Under the pieces are notes generated by a model. That model was not told the origin of the DNA. It was given only the letters and a program-made list of their open reading frames with translations, and did no database searches. From NCBI GenBank assembly GCA_035513345.1, contig DATKCF010000160.1, positions 1 to 64,000 on the forward strand: a stretch of DNA of 64,000 nucleotides. The letters are read 5' to 3'. Source of the DNA: DATKCF01 sp035513345. GTDB lineage: Bacteria > Gemmatimonadota > Gemmatimonadetes > Longimicrobiales > RSA9. This document shows positions 34,797-42,350 of the stretch, piece by piece; position 1 is the first letter of the stretch; the number at the start of each line of letters is the position of its first letter. Both the position numbers and the translations under genes were made by a program.

Positions 34797-35045
34797 CTAA
34801 GAAACTCCACCTCGGCGGTCCCGGGGTACCCCGGCCTCGACGAACGGCGATTTCTCAGCGGTAGCCACCGGCCGCTGCATCATGAGCAGCCCGCACTGGA
34901 CGCACTGTCGTCGCCCGCCGTAGACGCTGCCCGGCCGTGGCGGCCAGCACTCACACACCCGTTCGGTCGACGGCGCCGGCTCAGTGCCATTGCTCAGACT
35001 CGCGATCCGATTCGCCAGCCTCGCCAAACCCGAGCGTGTCGTCAT
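34797..35045 (-). CDS. Small Cys-containing protein of unknown function (element)
   Basis: Protein of 82 residues with a possible zinc site (RVCECWPP and RRQCVQCGLL, 19 residues apart). Begins two bases after the stop of the upstream gene. Near its 3' end is a perfect 14-bp palindrome CCGGGGTACCCCGG (34821-34834). Not recognised. In the following 34642-34796 I see no convincing gene. Confidence 0.45.
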   Translation of the reverse strand: MTTRSGLARLANRIASLSNGTEPAPSTERVCECWPPRPGSVYGGRRQCVQCGLLMMQRPVATAEKSPFVEAGVPRDRRGGVS

Positions 35046-35046
35046 G

Positions 35047-35340
35047 TCACACCGTCCCCCGTGGGTGTTCGAGTCGGTGAACCCGGGCGCGAAGCCGGCC
35101 GATCACTGCGGCCAGGTCCGCCCTTGCGGCCTCGATGTGCTCGCGGGTGGCGGGATGGGTTGCCAGCGCCGCGGCGGCATTGAGCTGGTCGTCGGCACTC
35201 GCGAGCAACGTCTCGGCAGTGCGGACCTTGGCGATCAATGTTCTCTTGCGGGCGTAGAGACCAAGCGCCGCAACGCGGGCCGGGCTCATCGTACGGCCAC
35301 CGGCGATTGCCTCGATCTCGTCTGGCGTGAAGTCAGTCAT
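35047..35340 (-). CDS. Small helical protein of unknown function (element)
   Basis: Protein of 97 residues, largely alpha-helical with Ala/Arg-rich repeats (VRTAETLLASADDQLNAAAA; IEAARADLAAVIGRLRARV). A GAGAGG ribosome site lies upstream. Possibly a coiled-coil dimer. First gene after the iteron-like region. Confidence 0.5.
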   Translation of the reverse strand: MTDFTPDEIEAIAGGRTMSPARVAALGLYARKRTLIAKVRTAETLLASADDQLNAAAALATHPATREHIEAARADLAAVIGRLRARVHRLEHPRGTV

Positions 35341-35409
35341 GCTGGGCCTCTCTGGTAGGTGTGCAATGACGATCTCGGGTCACTCGCATCGACCACGGCT
35401 CGGGGTTGT

Positions 35410-35619
35410 CGGACAGGTTCGAGGACGTGAGAAGTAGGGTTGTTCATAGGCCTGCCAGGTTGGGCCCTCCCGTCCCGGGGGTGTCCTTTTAGACACCCCC
35501 TCGGGACAGGTGCAGGGCGAGCGATGCCGTAAGTTGTTGTGGGACATGATGCGGACAGGGTCTGCGGGACAGCCTTTTCGCGACCGATTGTAACAGACCG
35601 GGACAGGGGGTCGGGACAG
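35410..35619. repeat. Iteron-like GGGACAG cluster, candidate replication origin
   Basis: Exact GGGACAG at 35503-35509, 35566-35572, 35600-35606 and 35613-35619, with near copies CGGACAG at 35410 and 35552 and GGGACAT at 35541. All are in the same orientation within about 210 bp, immediately downstream of the primase-helicase gene. A reading frame at 35380-35637 crosses the region but shows no protein-like character. Confidence 0.45.
35472..35507. other. Strong hairpin inside the iteron-like region
   Basis: GGGGGTGTC (35477-35485) pairs perfectly with GACACCCCC (35492-35500) around a six-base loop, and GTCCC/GGGAC extends the stem beyond a small bulge. No T-run on either side, so it is not an ordinary terminator. 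It could be a single-strand initiation or regulatory structure. Confidence 0.45.
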
Positions 35620-35633
35620 GGGTCTGCGGGCCC

Positions 35634-37400
35634 TCATCCGACCATCTCCATTTCGGCGTTTTCTGCCGCATGATATCCGTTCCGGGTGTGCTCCAGTGCG
35701 CCAGCCGAAACGAGTCGATCGAGTGCCTCATCGACCGATCGGGCCCGGCCTGTGACACCCTTCCGGATGGCGGTCTTGGAGCTGCCCGGGTTGGCCTCGA
35801 CCCACATGAGGACGCGGGTATCGAGGGAAAGCTCGGTCCCGGCCGCAAGCTCGTACTGGCCATCGTCGGTGAACCGGACGGCGAACGGTTCGACGGTCCA
35901 GCGCCCGCGCCCCGTGATCTTCCGGAGCGTCTGGTCGGGCGCGTCCTTCGCGGGCTTCGACATCTCAAGGATTGCGTCGACGGCGGCCGCGATCTCACCG
36001 GCGCCGCGGTACTGGCCATCAGAACGCCGAACGTGATGCAGGATCAGGACGGCGACATCGTGCTTTCGGGCGAGCGCCACCATCGGACGCACGACATCGG
36101 CCCATCCGGAGTTGTCGCCGTCCTCGGGTGACTTCCCCAGCGTGAGCCGTGCGATCTCTATCAGGGAGTCGAAGACGACAAGGTCGGCCGGCCAGCGGGT
36201 GAGCAGCTCTTCGACCTGGGTCATCAGGTCCGCCGATGCGAGCACGAGCACCTGGACGCGATCGGGATCGGCGCCCAGTTCGCGGAACCGTCGAACCGCG
36301 TCGCCGATCGCTTCCTCGACGCCAGCCCACACGAGCCGGCCGTTCCGCCCTCCGACCTTCTCACCGAGGAACCGCTCGCGGCGCGTGAGCGCCTTTCCCG
36401 CGATCGCGGCGAGCGTGGTCTTTCCGTCTTTCGCGTCGGCTGCCAGCAACACCGCTCGACCACGGTAGCCCAACCGCGGCACGACCACCTCGGGCGGCTT
36501 CAACAGGTCGGGGTTCTCTAGCAGCTCCGCGAGTGTCGCGAACGCCGGAGGCGACGAATCAGCATCGGTGCCGTTGCTGTTTTCGGCGGCGCCCGTGGTC
36601 GGATCCCAGATTGGCGCGTAGAACGCGAGTTCGGTCAGTTCCTCGACCGTGTGACCAGAGTTGAGCCAGTCGTCGGCGCCGGCCTTCTCTGGTCGGTCCG
36701 GCAGATCGAGGATCCGGATCTCGGCCGCCACACCCTCCAGGCGCCCGGCAACGTCCTGCGCGTGATCCCGACCTTTCGCGTCGGCGTCGGGGATAACACA
36801 CACGATCGCGCCACGTAGCGGCTCCACGTCGACCGCGCCGAACTTGCCGGCGCCGAACGGGTTGCAGGTTGCCGTCAAGCCGCAGTCCCGCAGTCGGTCA
36901 ACGGCCTTCTCGCCCTCGACGGCGTAGACCGTGCGTCCGGCCTCGACGGCATCAACGACGTCCGGTAACCGATACAGCAGTTTCACGGCTGCGCGCTCCC
37001 ACACCCAGCCCCCGTTGCCGTTCGGGCGACGAGCGCGAAAGTCCTTCGGTTCGAGGCGGACGACCTGATAGACCAGCTCGCCGCCGGCATCGACGTAGTC
37101 GTACTCGGCGATGATGTCACCGCGGCCGGAGGGGTGGCCGCCGTTCGTGCGATCTTGTGGAGCATCGGCGAATCCATCGACGGCACCCAGGCCGAGCCCG
37201 GCCATGATGTCCAGGTACTCGCACCCGGTGTGACACTTCAGGAGCGCTCGGCCGTCCCGGCCTCGTGTGATGCTGAGGGATGCCTTTTCGTCGTCGTGTG
37301 CAGGACAGCAGGCGGTCCAGTATTTGGGCTTGCCCGGCGGTGTGTGCTGTTTGACGTTTTTCGCCAGCGCGAGGACGCGCCCTACCGGGTCGTCCATCAT
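35634..37400 (-). CDS. Phage-type DNA primase-helicase
   Basis: Protein of 588 residues. An N-terminal CHC2-type zinc finger uses C31/C32, H35, C56 and C60 (WTACCPAHDDEKAS, LLKCHTGCE). A Toprim domain follows (VYAVEGEKAVDRLR about residue 160; VIPDADAKGRDHA about 205). Then a RepA/AAA_25 RecA-like ATPase with Walker A ADAKDGKTT near 320 and Walker B LVVFDSLIEIA. The C-terminal part resembles a winged-helix segment. It would prime and unwind DNA to replicate the element. The ATGATG start overlaps the upstream stop. Iteron-like repeats lie directly downstream. Confidence 0.85.
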   Translation of the reverse strand: MMDDPVGRVLALAKNVKQHTPPGKPKYWTACCPAHDDEKASLSITRGRDGRALLKCHTGCEYLDIMAGLGLGAVDGFADAPQDRTNGGHPSGRGDIIAEYDYVDAGGELVYQVVRLEPKDFRARRPNGNGGWVWERAAVKLLYRLPDVVDAVEAGRTVYAVEGEKAVDRLRDCGLTATCNPFGAGKFGAVDVEPLRGAIVCVIPDADAKGRDHAQDVAGRLEGVAAEIRILDLPDRPEKAGADDWLNSGHTVEELTELAFYAPIWDPTTGAAENSNGTDADSSPPAFATLAELLENPDLLKPPEVVVPRLGYRGRAVLLAADAKDGKTTLAAIAGKALTRRERFLGEKVGGRNGRLVWAGVEEAIGDAVRRFRELGADPDRVQVLVLASADLMTQVEELLTRWPADLVVFDSLIEIARLTLGKSPEDGDNSGWADVVRPMVALARKHDVAVLILHHVRRSDGQYRGAGEIAAAVDAILEMSKPAKDAPDQTLRKITGRGRWTVEPFAVRFTDDGQYELAAGTELSLDTRVLMWVEANPGSSKTAIRKGVTGRARSVDEALDRLVSAGALEHTRNGYHAAENAEMEMVG

Positions 37401-37618
37401 CCGGCCCGCCTCGATACGATCTCGACATCGCAGTCGCAGGCCTCGCCGTTCCAGTGCCGACAGTCGTCATCGTGACGGACCTCGACGATCACGACACCGC
37501 CGCGGCGGACATCGGCGGGCAGACGCTCGACATGGCGGGCCAGCAACTCGAGCCAGGGTGTCGCGTCCGGGGTTCTGCGGGACGCCTCCGCTTCGTCGAA
37601 CGGCCTGCGCCCGCTCAT
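37397..37618 (-). CDS. Small protein of unknown function upstream of the primase
   Basis: Protein of 73 residues. Has HDDDCRHWNGEACDCDVEIV near the end, a Cys/His cluster that could bind a metal, and an amphipathic helix WLELLARHVERLPADVRRG. Overlaps both neighbours at start and stop codons, so it is part of the early leftward operon. Confidence 0.45.
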   Translation of the reverse strand: MSGRRPFDEAEASRRTPDATPWLELLARHVERLPADVRRGGVVIVEVRHDDDCRHWNGEACDCDVEIVSRRAG

Positions 37619-37953
37619 GCTCGCATCCGACGCAGCACCCGGCTGGCGGCCTCCGCGGCATCGGGCGACGTGGTAGCCTTCCGTGGCAGCGAGCCGCGCC
37701 GAATCCGAGGAGCACCTTTCCGACCGGCTTGGGGGATCGCGCCTTCCGCGATCAACTCACGCAGCCGCCGCGGCGAGTAACCCGATTCCGTGGCGGCCTC
37801 GGTGAGCGTGAGGAGCTCGTCAGCCACCTCCTTGAGCGCGTCGGTCAACTCGGCCGCCAGCTCGCGGCAGGTCGCGGCGGCCTCGACGGCACCGTGGCGC
37901 TCGAGCAGGCCCGCTCGCTCGCGCCAAGCCATGGCGAGTTCAGCCGCGGACAT
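37615..37953 (-). CDS. Helix-turn-helix (excisionase/MerR-like) protein
   Basis: Protein of 112 residues. An N-terminal helical part (residues 1-45) is followed by a DNA-binding unit LLTLTEAATESGYSPRRLRE, then LIAEGAIPQAGRKGAPRI, the pattern of HTH_17/MerR-like excisionases (two helices then a wing). A basic C-terminal tail follows. It may be the recombination directionality factor of the element or an early regulator. It overlaps the ribbon-helix-helix gene by 14 bases. Confidence 0.6.
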   Translation of the reverse strand: MSAAELAMAWRERAGLLERHGAVEAAATCRELAAELTDALKEVADELLTLTEAATESGYSPRRLRELIAEGAIPQAGRKGAPRIRRGSLPRKATTSPDAAEAASRVLRRMRA

Positions 37954-38116
37954 CCTGACGCCTTGGCCGCGGATGAACGTCTTTTTCTAGCGCGCGGCGG
38001 ATCGCGTCGCGGATGTACGCGGCCGTCGTCCAACCCCGCACTGCCGCCTGCGCATCCGCCTGCGCACGCATCAGCCGCGGTAGCCGTATCTCCAGCCGCC
38101 CATCACAGAGAGCCAT
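37940..38116 (-). CDS. Ribbon-helix-helix DNA-binding protein
   Basis: Protein of 58 residues from the ATG at 38116, which has a near-perfect AAGGAGGT ribosome site; a longer upstream reading would run through the operator region. GRLEIRLPRLMRAQADAQAA, then TTAAYIRDAIRRALE, is the Arc/CopG-type strand plus two helices. First gene of the leftward operon and divergent from the CI-like repressor, so it occupies the Cro-like position. Confidence 0.65.
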   Translation of the reverse strand: MALCDGRLEIRLPRLMRAQADAQAAVRGWTTAAYIRDAIRRALEKDVHPRPRRQDVRG

Positions 38117-38120
38117 GCAC

Positions 38121-38209
38121 AACCTCCTTGCATCGGTCCGTACAACTGACGTATCATAAACCGACAGCGTATCAGTCGCCAAACTGACATCGTATCAAGG
38201 AGTGACACA
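38121..38209. promoter_or_regulatory. Repressor/early-operon switch with three GTATCA operators
   Basis: GTATCA occurs at 38151-38156, 38169-38174 and 38192-38197, each preceded by a (C)TGAC or CGAC element. Rightward promoter candidate: TTGCAT 38128-38133, 18 bp, TATCAT 38152-38157. Leftward candidate: TTGGCG (minus, 38177-38182), 18 bp, TATGAT (38153-38158). The two -10 boxes overlap almost completely. An AAGGAG site precedes the repressor start. Confidence 0.55.
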
Positions 38210-38917
38210 ATGGGCGCATTCGACCCGCGGGGTTTTGGTGAGCGTTTGCGGCGGGCGCTGGATGACGGCCGGGCACTGGGGCACAATCTGTCAGACGTAA
38301 AGGCGCTCCAAGCGGCTGTGCACCAGCGAACCGACGCCCGAGGTACGAGCTATGGGTCCATCTGGAGTTATGTGAACGGCCAAGCACCACTTGAGCCGAG
38401 GCGTGAGGTCGTGGAGGCTCTCGCGGTCGTGCTTGGCGTCCGGGTCGAGTGGCTTCTCCAGGACGACGGAGCGATGACTGAGATCGAGCAGCACGCGAGG
38501 GAGACCGTTAGCGCCGCGGCGCCGCGCGGGGAAGATTCCGCCAGAAAGATCACTGAGGCTTTTGCCTCCATTATCCCGAACTTCGACAGGCTCAACCTCG
38601 GCACCGATGCGCTTTACTGGGCTTGGCTGAACCTGCTGAACCGCTCATCTATCACTCGCGTCCAGAGCGAGCACAACGGGACCCGAATGGTGACGATGAA
38701 GGGCCCGGGCTCGGAGGAGGCGCAGCAACTCGCGAGAGAGATCGCCGAGGCCGTGATTGAGCCCGCCCGGCGCTTCGGCGTCGATGTGCTAACGGAGGAC
38801 TACGTCGTCGACATGTGCCGCGCGCTCGTGGCGCTTCACCGCCGCCTGGTTGAACCCACCGAGACGGGGCACATCGTGCCTACTCAAATCACCCTGTCAC
38901 AGCCAACGGAGGCCTGA
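38210..38917 (+). CDS. CI/XRE-type phage repressor
   Basis: Protein of 235 residues. The N-terminal HTH spans about 10-85: FGERLRRALDDG, LQAAVHQRTDARGTSYGSIW, then YVNGQAPLEPRREVVEALAV and LGVRVEWLLQDD, the last being the usual end of XRE repressor domains. The C-terminal half is helical and lacks a LexA/S24 Ser-Lys protease dyad that I can see, so induction is probably not by RecA-driven self-cleavage. The only gene rightward at this end; it should hold the element dormant by binding the GTATCA repeats upstream. Confidence 0.8.
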   Translation: MGAFDPRGFGERLRRALDDGRALGHNLSDVKALQAAVHQRTDARGTSYGSIWSYVNGQAPLEPRREVVEALAVVLGVRVEWLLQDDGAMTEIEQHARETVSAAAPRGEDSARKITEAFASIIPNFDRLNLGTDALYWAWLNLLNRSSITRVQSEHNGTRMVTMKGPGSEEAQQLAREIAEAVIEPARRFGVDVLTEDYVVDMCRALVALHRRLVEPTETGHIVPTQITLSQPTEA

Positions 38918-38976
38918 CGCACTGAACAGCGGAATGGAACGCCCGGCGAAGAACGGATCAACGGAACCCGTCCGCA

Positions 38977-38996
38977 CGGACACATTCCGGACACAG
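38977..38996 (+). repeat. Putative integrase arm-type sites, right end
   Basis: CGGACACA at 38977-38984 and 38988-38995, 11 bp apart, the second followed by GT. Same sequence, spacing and orientation as the pair at 22131-22150. They lie about 50 bp inside the attR core. Confidence 0.6.
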
Positions 38997-39005
38997 TTTC
39001 ACGTG

Positions 39006-39033
39006 AAAAGGGCCGGAAGTTACCCCGGCCCTT
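39006..39033 (-). terminator. Terminator at the right boundary of the element
   Basis: CCGGCCCTT and AAGGGCCGG (39008-39016 and 39025-39033) form a 9-bp stem with an eight-base loop. On the minus strand a TTTT run (39006-39009) closes it. It would stop leftward transcription from the TonB-dependent receptor gene before it enters the element, and can also serve the repressor gene. Confidence 0.6.
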
Positions 39034-39046
39034 ACACTTAGGCGAC

Positions 39047-39069
39047 CGTATCAGAAGTTCCGGCAGGAC
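39047..39069 (+). repeat. Right attachment site core (attR)
   Basis: Identical to 22003-22025 over 23 bp. The sequence continues to the right as the native 3' end of the SHOCT gene. Confidence 0.88.
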
Positions 39070-39093
39070 ATCTCACTGAGGCCGAAGCGCTGA
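39049..39093 (+). pseudogene. Displaced native 3' end of the SHOCT gene
   Basis: In frame this reads YQKFRQDISLRPKR and then TGA (39091-39093). The first seven codons are the att core shared with the live gene at 21759. It has no start or promoter of its own and is simply the end of the host gene cut off by integration. Excision would restore a 96-codon gene ending 24 bp from the receptor gene's stop. Confidence 0.8.
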
Positions 39094-39117
39094 GCGCTGC
39101 GGGGCCACGGGGTCGGA

Positions 39118-41343
39118 TCAGAAGCGCCAGTCGAATCCAAGGACAGGGAGTACAGGCAGACCCGCCACAGCGCGCAACGGCCCGGAATCGGCACCGCGCG
39201 GCTGGTAGTAGAACACGCCATCCCGACGGTCGAGGGCATTGAACACCTTCACATAGGGCGTCACGGAGAAGTTGAAGCCGTTCCAATCGGCGTTGAAGGT
39301 CCGCTCGACCTGAGCATCGAGACGCAGGTACGGGTGGTCCGGCGCATCGGGCGTGGCCGGCAGCGGCTCTGCCATCGCGAACGCAGGCTGGTCCACGAAA
39401 CCGACGCTGATGACTGGCGTCCCCGCGTCCGGCTCCGGAATCGCCGCGAACGGCAGGCCGGCGCCGTAGGCAAACCGGACGTCGAAGCGGCCCTTGCCGA
39501 TGAGCGGTCCCATCACGCCGGCCGTCATGACCTGTCGTCCCGCGAACAGGTTGTTGTCGGCCGAACCGGGCGACCCGTCGTCGGACCAGACCCATGCCAG
39601 CGAGTAGCCGAACCAGCCGTTGAGCGCTCCGCGGTTCCGACGAACCCACAGGTCTACGCCGGACGCCTCGGCCTTCGCGCCTCCGGTCGATGGCAGCCCT
39701 TCGAACGCCTTGTAGTATCCTTCCAGGCTCAGCGAGATGCCATCGCCGAGTTCCTGGTCGAGCGCCGCCATGAAGTGGGATGCCGACGCCACATCCAGCT
39801 TCTGCGCGGCTCCGGGTATCGCCAGACCGGGCGTCACGATGACTGCCAGCGGCGAGTCATCGGCGCGCACGAACTGCCGGTACTGTCCGGCAGCGACCGT
39901 CAGCGCCACCCGCTCGGTCACGAGCATCGTCGCCGAGATCCGTGGCCCGAGGTGAACGCCTGATGCCAGCGAGAACACGTCCGCCCGAAGCCCGGCCCGA
40001 ACCTGAACCCGGTCAACCGGGTTGGTCGACGCATCGATGTACACGCCGCCGACCGTGCCAGCAGTCCTCGACCGGTACAGCACCGAATCCTGCGCGAAGC
40101 CGAGCGGCCATACGTTCTGGCCGTACGCGACCCGATCGATCGAGCCACCGAAGTTGACTCGGCCCGGTCCGATCGTCCGGCCGAAGTCCGCCGCACCCCG
40201 CAACCGGCTCGACGTGCCTTCCGTCACCCAGATCCGCAGTCCGCCGTACGGCAGCCGCGTCGCGAAGTCGCCCGCTGCCAGCGTGAACAGCGCATCCATT
40301 CCGCCGATTTCGCTGCGCAACCGCACCGACCCGGCCCGATTGCCCCATTCCGCCTCGTTTCCGTTGCGTTGCACGCTGTCGAGGCGGACGTTTTCCCGGT
40401 TCCAGAACCCGGTCATGCTGATGACACGGCCATTGCCGAGGTCGACATCGACGCGGCCCAGCCCGTCGGCATATTCGTACGGGAACGGCTGGTCGATGAA
40501 CGGCGCGGCACCGCGGCCATGGACACCGCGGCCGGCGAGGATGAACGACGCGCGATTGCCGATCGGCCCTTCGAACGCCCCCTTCCCGGCGACCATGTCC
40601 ACCGCGACATTGCCGTGCATTCCGTCGGCACGCCCTGATCGCGTCTCGAGATCCATCACGTACGACAGGCCGCCATCGTATCGCGATGGCGATCCACCCA
40701 CGTGCAGCGTGGTCGACCGGAACAGGTCGCCGTCGATTGGTGTGAGCAAGCCGCCCACCTGGAACGGAGCGAAGACCGGCGCTCCGTTCAGGTACACAAC
40801 CTTCAGGTCTTCGGTCGCACCCCTGACGAAGAGAACATCCGACGGGTCGACGGGCTCGTAGCCGGGCACCGCGCTGGCGGCATCGGCCAGCCCCAGCTCG
40901 GCGACGCCGGGCGTAACCTCGAGAGCGCGGCGCGCCGCCACCGCAAGGTCTTCGGCCCGGACTGTCATCGTGTCACGGAGCGGCTGCGGTACGTCACCCG
41001 CTCGCGCCACCATCGGGTTCAGACGCACCGGTCGCACGGCCAGATCGAAGCCGACACTCTGGGTGCGACCTGCGAACACGCGGTACCCCAGTACCTCGTG
41101 CGGCGCATGATCGATGTGGGATGCACGGACCGTGTAGGAGCCGGCGGGAACGTTCGTTACGATGTAGATGCCGTTCGCATTCGCCTCCACTCGGATCGGA
41201 TCTGCGTTGGCCCGCAGCACTTCGACCACCGCATAGGGAATCGGTGCTCCCGTGCCGGCGCTCCGCACCCGGCCCGAGATGGTGCCGGGTTTATCCTGCA
41301 TCGGGAGGGCCGTCAGGACCGCGAGAGCGAGTGTGCCGAGCAT
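39118..41343 (-). CDS. TonB-dependent receptor with carboxypeptidase-like N-terminal domain
   Basis: Outer-membrane protein of 741 residues from the ATG at 41343, giving the signal peptide MLGTLALAVLTALPMQ; a TTG 14 codons upstream is a less likely start. After the signal comes a carboxypeptidase-regulatory-like beta-sandwich (SGRVRSAGTGAPIPYAVVEV), then a plug-like domain (DVLFVRGATEDLKVVYLNGA, then APFQVGGLL), then beta-barrel strands ending in LGFDWRF, whose terminal Phe is typical of barrel proteins. No TonB box is obvious. Substrate unknown. Monocistronic, next to the element. Confidence 0.8.
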   Translation of the reverse strand: MLGTLALAVLTALPMQDKPGTISGRVRSAGTGAPIPYAVVEVLRANADPIRVEANANGIYIVTNVPAGSYTVRASHIDHAPHEVLGYRVFAGRTQSVGFDLAVRPVRLNPMVARAGDVPQPLRDTMTVRAEDLAVAARRALEVTPGVAELGLADAASAVPGYEPVDPSDVLFVRGATEDLKVVYLNGAPVFAPFQVGGLLTPIDGDLFRSTTLHVGGSPSRYDGGLSYVMDLETRSGRADGMHGNVAVDMVAGKGAFEGPIGNRASFILAGRGVHGRGAAPFIDQPFPYEYADGLGRVDVDLGNGRVISMTGFWNRENVRLDSVQRNGNEAEWGNRAGSVRLRSEIGGMDALFTLAAGDFATRLPYGGLRIWVTEGTSSRLRGAADFGRTIGPGRVNFGGSIDRVAYGQNVWPLGFAQDSVLYRSRTAGTVGGVYIDASTNPVDRVQVRAGLRADVFSLASGVHLGPRISATMLVTERVALTVAAGQYRQFVRADDSPLAVIVTPGLAIPGAAQKLDVASASHFMAALDQELGDGISLSLEGYYKAFEGLPSTGGAKAEASGVDLWVRRNRGALNGWFGYSLAWVWSDDGSPGSADNNLFAGRQVMTAGVMGPLIGKGRFDVRFAYGAGLPFAAIPEPDAGTPVISVGFVDQPAFAMAEPLPATPDAPDHPYLRLDAQVERTFNADWNGFNFSVTPYVKVFNALDRRDGVFYYQPRGADSGPLRAVAGLPVLPVLGFDWRF

Positions 41344-41534
41344 CCCTGCCGTGTTCGCGGGTGGCGGACGTGCAGCCGGTGGCAATCATGATCCACGGCC
41401 GCGGCGTGCGCTACGCACACATCCGAACGGAAATTACGCTATCACTAACATATAACACCGACGCGACCACGCGGGCAATGCGCGCGCTCCCGCGTATGCG
41501 GTCGCGTGAAGGCATGCCGATGGTAGCGGCTGGA

Positions 41535-42350
41535 TCAGGGGGAGTGGGCCTGGAAGACGAACTCGTCAGGGCGGGTCTCGGCTCCCGGTCCCAGGAGCCG
41601 CGTCTGTTCGCCGTCCCTCACGAAGTACACGCGGCCGTCCACTATGACGGTCATGGACTCCAGGTCGCGGGGCACTTCGACGACCAGGCCTGCGGTGTTC
41701 TCGAACACGTCGATATAGCCGGCGCCGGTCTGGAACCGCGTCTCGTCGGCGCCGAGCGCCACGACCCGCACCGACGTCGCGGAATCCACGAGGCGGACGG
41801 CGATGGTCGCGCCCTGGACGGGCGAATGGATCGAAACGCGGGCACGGCCGCCCACAGGGACGACCATCAGTTCGTTACCGGGCTGCCTCTGCTCGACGAC
41901 CGGCGGCACTGCCAGAACCGGGTCGGGCACGTCGACGATCGTGGCTGAAGGCGCATCGCTCACGAGCGTGGCCGCCCGTTCGGCAATCGTCTCGACCAGG
42001 CGACGCAGCGGCGTGCCGGGTATTGCGGCTGACGCGGCACCCGCGACGAGCAGCACGATCGCGGCGGCCTTGAGCAGGCCGGCCGGGATCGGCGCGCGGC
42101 GAGGCCTTGCGCCGACGCCGGCCGCAGCCGGAATGTGCGGCTCGAGCCTTGCCCGCGCTCGCAGCATCGGGCTCACAACGTCGCTCAGGGCCATGGCCGA
42201 GGCGAACGTCGACGACATGCTCCGCAACTCGGTCAGCTCTGCCTCGCACGGACGGCACTCGCCGATATGCGACTCGATGGCGGTCCGATCCCGAACGGGC
42301 ATTTCCCCGTCGAGATACGCCATCAGAGTTCCGCTACCTGCGTGAGCCAT
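41535..42350 (-). CDS. Anti-sigma factor with zf-HC2 domain
   Basis: Membrane protein of 271 residues. The N-terminal zinc anti-sigma motif is HIGECRPCEAEL (His-x3-Cys-x2-Cys) at about residues 28-39, followed by one transmembrane helix (LLKAAAIVLLVAGAASAAI). The extracytoplasmic beta-rich domain looks FecR-like (VDVFENTAG-type repeats). It should bind and inactivate the ECF sigma factor encoded by the overlapping upstream gene, releasing it on an envelope signal. Confidence 0.82.
   Translation of the reverse strand: MAHAGSGTLMAYLDGEMPVRDRTAIESHIGECRPCEAELTELRSMSSTFASAMALSDVVSPMLRARARLEPHIPAAAGVGARPRRAPIPAGLLKAAAIVLLVAGAASAAIPGTPLRRLVETIAERAATLVSDAPSATIVDVPDPVLAVPPVVEQRQPGNELMVVPVGGRARVSIHSPVQGATIAVRLVDSATSVRVVALGADETRFQTGAGYIDVFENTAGLVVEVPRDLESMTVIVDGRVYFVRDGEQTRLLGPGAETRPDEFVFQAHSP

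Larger units (their letters stand above)
22003..39069. mobile_element. 17.0-kb integrated phage-satellite-like element or reduced prophage
   Basis: Bounded by a 23-bp exact direct repeat (22003-22025, 39047-39069) with a tyrosine integrase next to the left end. It carries a repressor, primase-helicase, small terminase, tape measure protein, VapBC-like pair and about twenty small genes. Nearly all genes are leftward with stop/start overlaps; exceptions are the repressor and one two-gene unit. Only three proteins exceed 250 residues: integrase, primase-helicase and tape measure. No large terminase, portal, major capsid, protease/scaffold, tail tube, baseplate, fibre, holin or lysin was recognised. 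The compact gene packing argues against simple decay, though loss of a structural block cannot be excluded. Confidence 0.85.

Noticed and set aside
35472..35507. Intrinsic terminator after the primase-helicase gene
   Set aside because: The stem is strong, but no T-run follows on either strand.
35380..35637. 85-codon frame between the primase and the 35047 gene
   Set aside because: It overlaps the primase stop in the style of a real gene, but it consists mostly of the GGGACAG repeats and the hairpin and has no protein-like segment. Treated as a candidate origin region instead.
38168..38175. CGTATCAG shared by the repressor operator and the att core
   Set aside because: An eight-base match is within chance for operators built on GTATCA; no evidence that the repressor binds the att core.
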